From Boesenbergia rotunda (taxonomy: Eukaryota > Streptophyta > Magnoliopsida > Zingiberales > Zingiberaceae): a stretch of 64,000 nt of DNA. The position numbers and the translations under genes are program-made. The stretch spans positions 186,001-250,000 of the forward strand of contig JAGFNQ010002599.1 in assembly GCA_024364735.1 (NCBI GenBank), written 5' to 3'. This document shows, piece by piece, positions 1 to 10,470 of this stretch (positions within the stretch are counted from its first letter, which is position 1; every line of letters begins with the position of its first letter). The notes under the pieces are model-generated. The model ran no database searches. It was not told the origin of the DNA and saw only the letters and a program-made list of their open reading frames with translations.

Positions 1-87
1 TCACAGCCTATTCAGAGATCCAAAACAGAACACACACAGTAACCTACAACCCAAATTTAGAATCACGCCTAAACACAACATCCTTAC

Positions 88-312
88 CTGTGTTGGCACC
101 GCAAGAGAGCAAGTCGATCGGAGATTCTTGCTGTAGAGGCGCTGAGGCGATGAGAAGAGGGATCGAAGTCGATGGGAGAGCGAAGGAGGAGGAGATGTCG
201 AATTTGCTGAAGAAAAAGGTCTCTGCTTTGGCAACTGCGGCGTTCGGAGCAGAGAAAATCGAGGAAAAATTAGGCAGAGAGGAAAAGTTCGGGTCGGCTG
301 AGTTGTGGCCAT
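88..312 (-). CDS. First coding exon of an unidentified, probably organelle-targeted protein (partial)
   Basis: The minus strand opens with ATGG at 312 and encodes 75 residues (start MATTQPTRTF, end SLAVPTQ). The exon closes in phase 0 at a good donor, CAG|GTAAGG, at 88/87; the rest of the gene lies beyond the left edge. The peptide is rich in Ser, Arg, Leu and Pro and almost free of acidic residues, which is the make-up of a mitochondrial or plastid transit peptide; RPFSS near residue 31 fits a presequence. I do not recognise the mature protein because none of it is in the window. A second minus-strand frame starting at 412 also runs across the same donor and is Ser/Phe/Pro-rich, so the frame is likely but not proven. 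The transit-peptide reading is inference. Confidence 0.5.
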
Positions 313-949
313 GGGCTTTGCTCCAACGAGGTGATGAGACGAGAAGGGAGATCGGCGGCGTCGGGCGAGAGGAAGAGAAACGCGAAGAGAGAGGAGGGTG
401 GCTGCGGCGCAAATTGCGAAGAGGAAAAAAAGAAACGGAATTTGTAAATGGGGGACATTTTATAAATTAGCCCTTCAATCCGGCTAATTCGAACCTACTC
501 TTAATTTAGGATTTTTATGCGTTTAAGTCCTTGAATTTTTCTGTATTTAACCGTTTTTATTTTCAAAATCTTAGTTTCTAAAATTACCTTAAAGAAAGCT
601 TAAAACTTCGATTAAGACGTGAAATCGAGTTATCCCAAGGACTAAGAAATTGATGAACGATAGAAAAAGTCAATGACTAAGGGTCGACAGGTTCGAACAG
701 TATCGAAAGAAAACCTTACAAAATGTGCATACTTGATGCAGGTTCAATCTATGATAAAGTCTAATATGAATCTTCAAAATTCAAAGGAACATAATTTTTA
801 ATTCAAAATTTACGAGATTAAATTGATCGTCCGAGATTAAAAAAATAATATTAATTATTTTATTTATATTTCTCGAGACTTGATCATGCAATTACATATT
901 TTTAAAGATTACCAATTAATAATACTATTCAATAAAACAGTGGTTTTGT
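313..949. other. Intergenic stretch, AT-rich
   Basis: It lies between the 3' end of the TLDc gene and the start of the partial minus-strand gene, so it should hold the promoter and 5' leader of the latter (roughly 313-480 is purine-rich on the plus strand) and the 3' UTR of the former. I see no further coding sequence, repeat or RNA gene. Confidence 0.5.
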
Positions 950-1657
950 CTAGTACAAACTGGCGATCTGTGGGCTACAGAAGACTTGAACCTCTACGAG
1001 TGTGGCCTTGCCCACGTCCCCAAAGATGGACTCTTTTCCATCCTCTCTCTTGGCGTAGGACAAGCCCAGCCTGGACTTGGCCTGCCTCAGGTCCCCCACG
1101 CCCGAGCTCGCGTCCGGCCCCGTGAACACTCCCATCACCGGCGTCAGCGGCGGGCCGATGAGCAACCCGTCGGCCCCGAACTGCGGACCGCCCCTCGCGT
1201 AGTCAAAGATGGCCGCGCCACTGCCCCCTACCTTCGGCAGCAGCACCGGCAGCTCGCTGCTCCCCGCCTCCTTCCAATAGAATAGGAAGGCATCAAAGGT
1301 GTCGTAGTAGTCGTCGGTGCTCCGGTAACCTTCCGGGTTGAACGCCCCAAACTTGAAGGAGGTAGAGGTGTGGGCCACCACCACGCAGGGCCCCTTGAAG
1401 TCGCAGCGGCGGTGGAAGTCGACGGCGCTGAAGCCGTCGACCGAGGCCCTGTAGCAGCATTTCAGCTCCCTTCCTCTCAGATAGGTTTCACCCACCAGTG
1501 ATAGAGGGAACGGGAGATCGATGTCGTGGTACTCGAACGGCGGCTCCTCTGCTCTCCGGATCTTTGCCCAGTCGAAGAAGCTCGCAGTGATCGACCTCCT
1601 AGTTCTCGGCAGGACTGCAATGGAGCTCAAAATGCAAGCCATGAGAATGAACGACAA
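950..1657 (-). CDS. TLDc-domain protein
   Basis: A 235-residue frame on the minus strand. From about residue 65 to the end it matches a TLDc domain: the YRASVDGFSAVDFHRRCD start, the GPCVVVAHTSTSFKFGAF strand pair, the DAFLFYW segment, an FDYARGGPQFGADGLLIG block with the family's F-G-x-D-G-L motif, and a closing SYAKREDGKESIFGD plus VEVQVF. TLDc proteins are linked in animals and yeast to oxidative-stress protection and to V-ATPase binding; plant members are mostly uncharacterised. The first about 30 residues (MSFILMACILSSIAV) do not look like part of the domain. TTGCAG before the LPRTRR codons could be a splice acceptor, so the true start may lie in an exon further upstream. The coding DNA is much more GC-rich than its flanks. 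Confidence 0.8.
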   Translation of the reverse strand: MSFILMACILSSIAVLPRTRRSITASFFDWAKIRRAEEPPFEYHDIDLPFPLSLVGETYLRGRELKCCYRASVDGFSAVDFHRRCDFKGPCVVVAHTSTSFKFGAFNPEGYRSTDDYYDTFDAFLFYWKEAGSSELPVLLPKVGGSGAAIFDYARGGPQFGADGLLIGPPLTPVMGVFTGPDASSGVGDLRQAKSRLGLSYAKREDGKESIFGDVGKATLVEVQVFCSPQIASLY

Positions 1658-2748
1658 TTAGGAGGAACCTCCCAAGTGATGGGAACAAAATTCTTATCCA
1701 AACCTTCAGTCTGACAAATGGCAAATTGTTATTGGAGACCTCACAATCTATTCATGCCCATCCATGGAATCACAGTTGCGTGGAATAAGGAAAGCAGATT
1801 ACTAGCTAAATTATTACAGCATCCAGTTCTCGATTACATAGCACATAGAAATAGTAACTGCTGAGTTCCTAAACATTTAACAATGACAAGAAACAATAGC
1901 TAGTCAAACATTGACATAAGTCTTTTCAAACATAAACAGCAGACAGACAGACTGACAGACACAGAGAAAGAGATAGACAGACAGACAGAGAGAAAGAGTC
2001 TCTTGGACCTAACCATGGTTGAAGTGGCACTGTTAGATGAACCCCTGAGACCCAAAATATATCTCCTTGGTCCATTGAGCTGAACTACACAGAGCTCCAC
2101 AGCCATATGTGAAGCTCATATTGTTAGGAAGGACAGGGAGTAGAGCCCAATGCCAAAAACAAACACTGGCTCTCCTCCACGCCTACTTTTGCAGGGGTTA
2201 GAACTCCCCCGGGAGCCTAACCACAAATGTACACTCAAGGAACTAATCGACAGAAAACAGGGTTAGCGAAGTCATCTCGCCTTAAATACTCTTGGAAAGA
2301 TGAATGGTTAGTAGTTTAATTAACTAATAAAGATGGTCATGTTCTCCAAAGAAATACAACTCACAGAAGAAGACTGAAGCTAAGTAATTAATGACCACGA
2401 CAGGGCATTCCAAGACTACTACAACAGTAAGAATTGAAGTCAATTAAGGCCATCACAGGCCGATGTTAATTAGCTCAACGCTCACCACGAGCAATTGGGT
2501 TATTTAGTGATCAGATGGATTAATCATGCATGCGGTGGCTGGCTGAGAAGCCAGATGATCTTGTTAGCTACCTTTGTTTCTGAAGGTATAGTGCCCTAGC
2601 TAGCTACCTGTGGGTAGATATCCAATCACCACGGTAGCCTGGCCATCCCTTGGTCTAAAACAGAACAATGGGAGGGAGCTTGGAAAATGTTAGTGAAGAC
2701 TGACAAAGGTACGACAGGTGCAAACAGATAGAGGGAATTAAACCATGG
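1658..2748. other. Intergenic stretch with a (CAGA)n-type microsatellite
   Basis: It separates two minus-strand genes. It should contain the 3' UTR of the RRM gene and the promoter, and perhaps upstream exons, of the TLDc gene. An imperfect CAGA/GAGA microsatellite occupies about 1938-2000. No other convincing coding sequence was found. Confidence 0.5.
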
Positions 2749-4412
2749 TTAGGCCAAGGGTTGCTCCGGCGCAGTTGCAGAGAAGTGAGGAGGAATAACT
2801 CTGTAGCGAAAGGATGCTGGAGGGGTGACCGCCATAGTCATGCCTGTTTGATAGCAAAGGACACTGCTAAAGATATTAGTACGCCTCGATCGAGTTGAAA
2901 GAGAGAGAGAGCATAGAAGAGCACGCAGAAGGCGGCAAACCTGCTGGCGCCGTGGGGCTGGGCGCCAGGGAGATGGGCACGCCCCCGTAGAGCTGGGCGG
3001 TGACGGCGGAGTAGTGGAACATTTGAGGGAACTGCATGCCGTAGCCTTGGCCCTGGGCGTAGGCGGCGGCGGCGCCGCCGCCGCCGCCGATGTAAGGGTA
3101 GTAGCCTCCTGCTCCGCCATAGAGCGGGTACTGAGCAGCCGCAGCTCCACCATACATGTTGTAGTAGCTCTGATAGTCGGACTGCAATAAATTAAACAGA
3201 GTCAGGAGTGACGCCATTAGAAGGATGGATTAGAACAAAAGTAGGGGGCACACCGTAGCGTGATAGTTGTACTCGGTCGAGTATGGTGAGAACCTGAAAA
3301 TTGTAAGATTTTGTGCATGCAATTAGTATAAACATGTAGAAGAAGGAAGAGAGGTACATGCCACCATGGCTGGCTGCTTTAAGGAGGTAGCTAGCTAGTA
3401 GCTAGCATGCAAGATGTCGACCATGTGTGAGCATGCATGCACGTGGTGGCACCAGAGGAGCGTGGCTTCTTTACAGCTTGCATTGCATGCTTACCCGTAG
3501 ACATAGTAAGGAAGCTGGCCTTGGTGGTGGATGGCAGCATAATGGGGAGGGAAGGTCGCAGCAGCAGGCGTAGTAGCAAAAGCTGCTCCTGTTCCACCTT
3601 GAAATGATTTCATTAACCTAAAGTTCCTGCTCCCTCCTCCGCCTCCTCCTGTGATTAAAACTAATGATTAACCTCAGTCCAAGAGAGTTAAATAATCACA
3701 CTTCTTTTTTTAATGGATAATTATCTCTGTAGCTAGCTAGCTAGATAGCTGTGATATAATTAAGGATTATGCAAAACTCTGCTCTAGGTTTTCAGATCGT
3801 ACTCTTTAACAGGGATATGTATTTTATGCATGTTTTTTGAAGATAATCATGCAAACCACTCATGGTCATGAACTAATGATCGAGATACAGCTCATTTGGG
3901 TAGAATATTTATAATTAATCGGAGGTACAAAGTTGTTTATATTAATTATTACCATGAAGAGGTGTTGTAGGTTTAGATCTCTGAACCCCCAAGGAAGCAA
4001 GGTTACAATTAGCCCTCCTTCCGTCGATCACCGGAGCAGGATCGATGCAAGCTCTCATAGCAGACTCCGGCTCACGGAAAGTCACCTGAATAATTATTTA
4101 TTTTTACCAAAAAAATCCTCGAGGTGGAAGAAATGCAAGTTTAAGATTCTGATTCTATGTAAAAAAAATTAAAGAAGCGAAGAACTGAAATATATATATA
4201 TATATATATATAAATATATATCAACTTACAAAGCCATAGCCTTTGGATCTTCCGGTGTTCTTGTCAGTGATGACGACGGCCTCCAGGATGTCTCCGAACT
4301 GCTCGAAGTACTTCTTCATGGTGTCTCTCTGCGTCTCCCAAGCAAGCCCTCCGACGAAGACCTTGGTGTAAGTGGTGTCTCCGAATTGGCCAGCTGCCTG
4401 AGCACTAGTCAT
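2749..4412 (-). CDS. RRM-type RNA-binding protein (RBM24/38-like, plant ARP1-like), six exons
   Basis: Six exons joined by eye: 4230-4412, 3953-4085, 3495-3648, 3254-3293, 2941-3181 and 2749-2843. All have GT/AG borders and consistent phase, giving 846 bp (281 aa). One RRM spans exons 1-2: RNP2 is VFVGGL at about residues 18-23 and RNP1 is KGYGFV across the exon 1/2 junction, followed by the family signature NCNLASLGVQR. The rest is low-complexity Gly/Ala/Tyr/Gln, ending in SATAPEQPLA, as in plant RBM24-like proteins. Such proteins bind mRNA and act in splicing, stability or ABA-linked responses; the target of this one is unknown. The 5' leader has a long CT tract and intron 1 a TA microsatellite. 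No stops or frameshifts were seen, so it looks functional. Confidence 0.9.
4191..4220. repeat. (TA)n microsatellite in intron 1 of the RRM gene
   Basis: Nearly pure TA dinucleotides just downstream, in gene sense, of the intron 1 donor at 4230. It should be length-polymorphic. Confidence 0.9.
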
Positions 4413-4620
4413 CTTCTTCTTCCTAGCTCGATTCCCCTGCCTTTTCTCCTTCCCCCACCACTAACAGCAACGCACCACCGAACTGCGCGATGAATTCAGA
4501 AGGGAAAGGAGAGAGAGATCTAGAGAGAGAGAGAGAGAGAGAAGGGAAGGAAGGAAGGAAGGAAGGGAGGGAAAAAAAAAGGTAAAGGAAGGAAAGGGAA
4601 AGAGACCGCAAGGAGTAGGA
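4413..4620 (-). promoter_or_regulatory. CT-rich 5' leader/promoter of the RRM gene with GA/GGAA microsatellites
   Basis: Upstream of the ATG at 4412 the plus strand reads (GA)n at about 4510-4542 followed by (GGAA)n to about 4570, so the transcript sense is a long CT/TTCC tract. Pyrimidine-rich leaders are common in plant 5' UTRs and GA/CT repeats can bind BBR/BPC factors. A transcription start cannot be placed from sequence alone. Confidence 0.45.
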
Positions 4621-4952
4621 CCTATTGCATTATATATACTCTGTTGGTGCAGTTGAATATTGTTGGTGTGGCCATGGCCCTCAACTGGTCGATGAACACC
4701 ATCGCCAGCGCTAGCTGGTTGTGCTTGAAATGACCGGCGTGCCCATGGCGATCGGGAGCATTTGCCATGTGTGGGGCTCGGTGAAATAGGAACAATCCTA
4801 TGTCTCCTTTATAGAATTTCAAACAATCCTATTTTTTAATTTGGTATTTAATTTTTAATTTATGAACATACATTCATACATATGTATTCAAAGATCTATT
4901 TTTATTATCAGGAATTTATAATCGTCAACTTTTGAATACAAAATTTAAAAAA

Positions 4953-5194
4953 TGATAGAGAAAATAAAAATGAAAGTGTGAATGGTAGAGTGAATGACAT
5001 AGTACTTTACATGCAGCGATCTCCGACGAATTCATTGTATCCCCAAGGTATAGTTTGATTCGAGACGGCGGTCGAAAGCCGCCGATAATGTCCAAGCGAT
5101 AATTAGACGTGTGCATGTAGAATGTCACGTCAGTCACTTAAGTGTCACGTCATTTACTATACCATTCACTCTTCCATTTTCACTCTGTCTATCG
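4953..5194. mobile_element. Inverted-repeat MITE candidate
   Basis: An arm at 4953-5003 (containing GAATGGTAGAGTGAATGA) is an imperfect inverted copy of 5156-5194 (plus strand CATTCACTCTTCC). About 150 bp lies between. No clean target duplication was found, so the class is unknown. Confidence 0.35.
5041..5100. repeat. Dispersed repeat copy 1 (GC-rich GGCGG...CCGCC module)
   Basis: This segment (containing GGTATAGTTTGATTC and ACGGCGGTCGAAAGCCGCC) recurs in diverged form at about 5957-6017 (GGTATAGTTTTGTTC and ACGGCGGACGGAGGCCGCC). The core can fold on itself. No coding potential is apparent. Confidence 0.45.
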
Positions 5195-5956
5195 TAACTC
5201 TACAAAATCTACATGTTATCATCCGATCCATTAAAATTTTATTACTATTTTTGGTCATTTTATGACATTTAAGATATTGTTTTTTGATATTTTTAATAAT
5301 TATGGATTATAATTATTCTATAATCCTATTTATTTTATTTTAATTTCTTACAAGATATTTTCTTTTCGGGAATTTTTTTTCTTTCTCTACAATATTAAAA
5401 TTGATGTCCAAAATTAAAATTTCTTTTCATTATTGCAAGGTTTATAGTCTATATAAAAATAAAAATGTAAGTAGTTTTAGAAAATTAATTTGCTATTAAT
5501 AAGAAATATTGTTATTTTTAATGATTTCTCTTATTTTCTCTTTAATTATTCTTTTCTCGTAAGTCCGTAGGATATTGTTATCCTCTCCGGCGTCACTCAG
5601 AGATAAAATACAGGTGTAACAATCGAACAGGATACTCGGATGATAAATTTGTATCACCTAAGAGACTGTGAGTGATAATAAAGGTGATAAAAGGTAATAC
5701 GCTCGCAAGAGGATAATAGAGGCAATTGGGATCTTCTGTCTCAAAAATATGTCTATCTTGCCTGTCTCACTCCCGGCGATGGCCGACGAGTCGTCCGATC
5801 GTCGATCGGACACCATCATAGATTTTGATCGTTGTATTGAATTAAATGATATCCTAGAAGAACGGTGAATCGGTCGGAATCGCTGTAATTGCAATTTCGT
5901 CAGATTCGACGGTGAATCCGACGAGATCGCAATTGCGGCAATCTCGACGGGTTCAC

Positions 5957-6017
5957 CGTACCTCCCAGGGTATAGTTTTGTTCAGGACGGCGGACGGAGG
6001 CCGCCAATGGTGTCCGA
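5957..6017. repeat. Dispersed repeat copy 2
   Basis: Diverged second copy of 5041-5100 in the same orientation, followed by GATCGGCGATCGGACGA, which is similar to DNA at about 5795-5812. It lies inside an otherwise featureless intergenic stretch. Confidence 0.45.
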
Positions 6018-6089
6018 TCGGCGATCGGACGACTCGCCGACCATCGTCGGGGAACAGGACAGGCGGGACAGGGGATGTTTTTGGGACAG

Positions 6090-6195
6090 AGGATCTGCAC
6101 TCTAATAAAAAAAAAATGATTAACGAGATTTTTTTAACCAACCTCGGTCGACCGGCCCAGCCACACCGAAATTTTTCACCGGCCGCCAACTGCCC
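6090..6195. repeat. Dispersed repeat shared with 31305-31395
   Basis: TCTAAT followed by an A-run, then ACGAGATTTTTTTAA, GGTCGACCGG and GAAATTTTTCACCGGCCGC. A diverged relative lies at about 31305-31395 (GAAGTTTTTTTAATT, GGACGACCGAT, GAAATTTTTCATCGGCCGC). It is probably a fragment of an unnamed dispersed element; termini were not found. Confidence 0.4.
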
Positions 6196-7452
6196 TCTAA
6201 TAGAGGAGCATATGGGATTAGGATTATCAAATTTGTTTTTAACATCACAACGGAACGGGAATGTCTAGACGGGAATATGGAAGCAGTTGGTGTCAGAATC
6301 TAGTTTAATTTAATTTGGAAAATGCCAGATTGTGTGCTGTTCAGTTACGTTTCATGGTGGATTTTCTGTCCTTGTCGTGTATTTTTTTTCTCTTCTTTTT
6401 TTTCTTTTTTTTTAAGTAGGAGGAGATGAGGCAAGCAAACTTGTGTTTGTGGCAGACTGATCATCTTCGATCCACTTTTTTTGTGTTAGAAAAATAAAAT
6501 AAGATTAATTTTACGGTTTCTTAGAAGAAAGATTGATGGATAGGAATGCTTAAATTGAATTTTCTAATCCATTCGTGAGCCGACTTTTATTTTGTTTTGT
6601 TTTTTTCCCAATAAATGTGTTGTCGCGAATGTATGCTATATAGTATTTCTATAATTGGCCCAATCGATTGGGTCAGCTAATTCTGTTTTTCAACTGAACT
6701 GAGAAGGAGATTCGTCGGCACAATGTAAAATTGTGGTTATGTAATTTTAAATTTGTTGGGATGTCTGCTCGAAGGAATTATAAAAATGCAGGGAGAAAAA
6801 TTATTAAAAAAAAATTATAAATGATAGAGGAATAATTCTCTTATAATTAAATATATATTTATGTAGACTTCAATTTAATCCGATAAAAAACAGAAAATAT
6901 TTATCTAAAAGGGAAATATATTAATAGAAAATGAAATTAATAAAATAAGACGCCAACATAAATAAAATCTAACCCATATAGACTAGAAATGCCAAAATAC
7001 TTTAAAGACAATAAAATAAAAAATTACTAAAAATAATAATAAAATATTCGAAGACTCGGATGAGAGTCTAGATGGTGAAATTTTGACATAAATTTTGCAA
7101 ATCACATGAATCCCCTTAAAAAATGTAAATATCTGAATTCTGCATACGTGTCCACTAACAAAATTTAATTTCAAATTATGAATCAATAGTTAGGTCATTT
7201 TGAAATTCAAATGATCATATTGGATAGATATTGCATCATAATGTTATATAGTTTTTAGTGTAAAAATAATGATGGCTAGTTATAAATCATGAATAGGATA
7301 ATTTTGTCGTGATTTTTCAATTGACTAGATGCATAAAATATATTCGATCATGTTACAATAAACCTATCCTTAATACTTGAATAGATATATTTGTGTAAAG
7401 GGAATCTCTTGAAAGCTTATGTTGCAAGATGCAAACTATGTAAACTTGACTC
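6196..7452. other. AT-rich intergenic DNA
   Basis: Long A/T runs and no open frame with recognisable similarity on either strand. It ends at the target-site duplication of Copia-1. I see no gene here. Confidence 0.5.
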
Positions 7453-7457
7453 ATTTC
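7453..7457. repeat. Target-site duplication of Copia-1, left copy (ATTTC)
   Basis: ATTTC directly precedes the TGTTGG start of the 5' LTR. The right copy after the 3' LTR is ATTTT (29857-29861), one mismatch, as expected for an old insertion. Confidence 0.65.
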
Positions 7458-9232
7458 TGTTGGATATTTGGATCTTAAAAAAGATCAAATATAATTTTTG
7501 CAAAGTAACATTGAGGTGTCATTAATCGATGAAAGTCATAATTTACTTCAAAAACGAAATTTATGTTTCGCGTAGATGAATCTAGACTATTAGTTTGCTC
7601 AAAACCGATTACGAGTGAATGAGATATTAATTATTTAAAATTAGTCCAAAATTACCATAAAAGGAAGTAGATGAGGATTAGTCCCACATCTGAAATTTTC
7701 GAAAGTGTTTCCTTCCTTATATGCGTTCTTGTGTTAAAGGAGTTAAAAAAAACACAGGTGGTATCTTCTCATAGACGAGCAGGAGCTTGCACCTGAGTCC
7801 GTCACCAGCCACGTGCGCACGTTCGCAATAGGTTCTTTGCAAGGTTCGTAGAATCGCGATCCTACACAGGATCGATTTGGGATCAGGATCGGATCGTAAA
7901 ATCGTACGATCCTAGTAAAAACCCTTAAAATGAAAGAAGATACAAGTTCTATTAACATTGTAATGATAATAATCACGTTCAACTTCAAAAATATTTCATT
8001 GATTACAAGATGATCCAATTTAATTGTCAACCTATTAGATAATAGACATTTTTTTAGGAAAAAGATATAACATAATATTATTGATAAAAAACTAACTAAC
8101 AATAAGTAAACAGATGTTTAAATAATCTTAAAACTCTAACACTAACTCTATAAAAGATAAAAAAATAATAATAAAAAGATTAAAAATCTTCTAGGCCTCT
8201 GAAATGACTTTAAATAATATTTTTTGAAATTTAACCTTAAAAATAACTATAGATCTTTGAATGAGTTTCGATTTCATATATTATACATCACGTAGTTGAA
8301 TCTGAATCAAAAGTTATGACCTTTTAAAACTTTCACCGATCCTGTTCCGATTCTACTACGATCCTGTCCGATCCTACGATTCTACGATCTTACCGATCCT
8401 GCTGCGAAAATCGATTCTGCACGTTTCTGGATCGATTTGTGATCTAGGATCGTACGATCCTACGATCCAGGATCGCGATTTTGCAAACTATGGTTCTTTG
8501 TTAACGCACTTTGCACTTCACACGTACGTATTTGACACTCGGGTGATGTGTCATATGACGTGGCAGTGCCTACGTGACACTCAGGTAGGATGAGAGATGA
8601 TTGGACTGCTTATTGGGCGAACGAATAACAATCGTTGGATAGAAGAGAGGTGCTAGATCGCAAGTGACGCGATCTGCACTTGCGATCTGGAGTGTTGATC
8701 CCGAAGAGTCGCGATCTGACCGTTGGTGATGAGATTTGATCTAAAGTGTCAGATTGAATCTAACGGCTGAGATCAAAAGGGGATCTGAAGGATTATAACC
8801 ATCCAAATCTGATAGCTGAGATCAAAGAGCTATCTGAAAGGTTACAACCCTCCAGATCGAACGACCCAGATCAATGCTAAACCAAAAGTCACATCCACTC
8901 ATTAAAGGGTATCTCACCTCTTCCCTTATATAAATAGAGTCCCCTAGATGCAGATGCTAGATTCATTTATTCAATCATCCAAAGTTCATTAGTATTCATC
9001 TCATCTTGTGCATCCAGAGTTCAAAAAAAACCTACGAGAAGGTTCGTTAGTCTCGAAATTTATAGTGCTGATATTTCGAGACATCGTTGTTGTATCTTGG
9101 GAAACGAGTTGTTACTTGAGCACCAGTAGCGGAGCAATATCGTTTTATGGAGATAGAGTCGAACACTAGCCTCGACGATATATCATATTAGTTTGTATCC
9201 TCCCAGCAACAACCTCGAAACCGCACCCAACA
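7458..9232 (+). repeat. Copia-1 5' LTR
   Basis: Starts TGTTGGATATTTGG and ends GCACCCAACA, giving inverted TGTTGG/CCAACA ends. A TATA-like TTATATAAATAG lies at about 8933. Without the MITE and its extra 8-bp duplication the LTR is about 1.11 kb, against about 1.14 kb for the 3' LTR (712 + 432 bp). The last about 170 bp and the adjoining gag start are tandemly duplicated (9064-9365 and 9366-9664), so an identical LTR end also occurs at about 9539. Confidence 0.75.
7840..8492. mobile_element. Non-autonomous hAT-type MITE inside the Copia-1 5' LTR
   Basis: A 653-bp insert absent from the 3' LTR at the matching site. It is flanked by a perfect 8-bp duplication, GTTCTTTG (7832-7839 and 8493-8500). 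The left end begins CAAGGTTCGTAGAATCGCGA; the inverted right end begins CATAGTTTGCAAAATCGCGA, about 19 of the first 24 positions agreeing. An 8-bp duplication and CA-starting terminal inverted repeats are hAT hallmarks. The inside is AT-rich, has no transposase, and both ends are studded with GATC-containing motifs (CGATCCTACGATCC), allowing extended imperfect pairing. Confidence 0.75.
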
Positions 9233-9664
9233 ATCGTAAAAGAATGCACCCAACAATCGTAAAAGGATATTGTGCAAACTTAACGACGTTTCGACCGCCA
9301 TTCCGCACGGAAAAAGCCGGAAAAATTCAAAGGAGCCGACTTCAAACGATGGCAACAGAAGATGTAGTGTTGATATTTCGAGACATCGTCGTTGTATCTT
9401 GGGAAACAAATTGATGCTATTCGTGAGCACCTGTAGCGGAGCAATATCGTTTTACGGAGATAGTGTCGAACACTAACCTCGACGATATATCATATCAGTT
9501 TGTATCCTCCCGGCAACAACCCCGGAACCGCACCCAACAATCGTAAAAGGATATTGTGCAAACTGATATGACATTGATTAATGACGTTTCGACCGCCATT
9601 CCACACGGAGAGAAGCCGGAGAAATTCAAAGGAGTCAACTTCAAACGATGGCAACATAAGATGT
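9064..9664 (+). repeat. Tandem duplication spanning the Copia-1 LTR/gag junction
   Basis: Two adjacent copies of about 300 bp (9064-9365 and 9366-9664). Each holds the 3' end of the LTR, the untranslated leader and the first gag codons (ATTCCGCACGG / ATTCCACACGG, then GAAGCCGGA and AACTTCAAACGATGGCAACA). Copy A also has a short internal doubling of CACCCAACAATCGTAAAA. The duplication must postdate reverse transcription, because the 3' LTR lacks it. Confidence 0.75.
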
Positions 9665-10426
9665 TATTCTATCTGACAACGCTAAACCTTGTACGATTTT
9701 TGCGTGAAGACCCTCCAGCCACTAAGGAAGGTGATTCCAACAACAAGGTTGCATGTGATGTATGGTCGCATGGAGATTTTCTGTACCGCAACTACGTTCT
9801 CAATGCATTGGACGACACGTTGTATAACGTGTATAGTCCGATGGAGACGGTAAAATCTCTGTGGGAATCACTAGAAAAGAAATACAAAATCAAAAACGTC
9901 AGATTTAATAAATTCATTGTCGATCGATTTTTGGATTTCAAGATGACGGATTCCAAGAGTATAACGTCTCAAGTCCAAAACATGTAACTAATACCGCATG
10001 ATCTAGATGCCGAAGGCATGAAGCTGAATGAGTCGTTCAAAGTAGCCGCGGTAATCGAGAAACTCTCTCCGTCATAGAAAAATTTCAAAAATTACCTCAA
10101 GTAGAAGCAAAAGGAGATGAGACTCGAAGACCTGATCCTAAGGCTACGAATAGAGGAGGATAATCGAAAGTTATCCGACTCTAGATGAACGAAGCAGGCT
10201 ATCGACGAGATATCTAACTTGGTTGAGCCGAACGCCAAGAAGCCAACGCAATTCAAAAAGAAGGTTCAAGGGAAGAAATTCAAGGGCACGTGTTATAACT
10301 ATGGAAAGCCAGGGCACATGTCCAAAGATTGTAGACATCCGAAGAAACCAACCAAGAGTCAGAAGGATACTGCGAACCATGTTGCAACTTCTGATGACAA
10401 CCTCTCCGATTTATCATAATTGAATC
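9556..10426 (+). pseudogene. Copia-1 gag (broken)
   Basis: A copia-type gag (UBN2-like). The part at 9556-9987 is open: residues FKRWQHKMLFYLTTL and LWESLEKKYK match copia gag helices. It then meets a stop and continues in other frames to a zinc knuckle at 10291-10332 reading CYNYGKPGHMSKDC. The second Cys of the CX2CX4HX4C knuckle is Tyr, which would abolish zinc binding. Gag would form the virus-like particle; this copy cannot. Confidence 0.75.
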
Positions 10427-10470
10427 TCACTGCGGTAGCCAACACGAAGGTGGACAACCCGAAGCAATGA

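Noticed and set aside
90..470. Plus-strand frame of 126 codons
   Set aside because: It is the antisense of the first exon, and is Arg/Glu-rich only because the opposite strand is Ser/Leu/Pro-rich.
986..1285. Plus-strand frames over the TLDc gene
   Set aside because: Shadow frames in GC-rich coding DNA; the minus strand shows the real domain.
4622..4822. Minus-strand frame upstream of the RRM gene
   Set aside because: No recognisable domain or splice context; it lies in the promoter region.
5912..6268. Overlapping frames on both strands
   Set aside because: They arise from GC-rich dispersed repeats; no domain and no codon-level signal.
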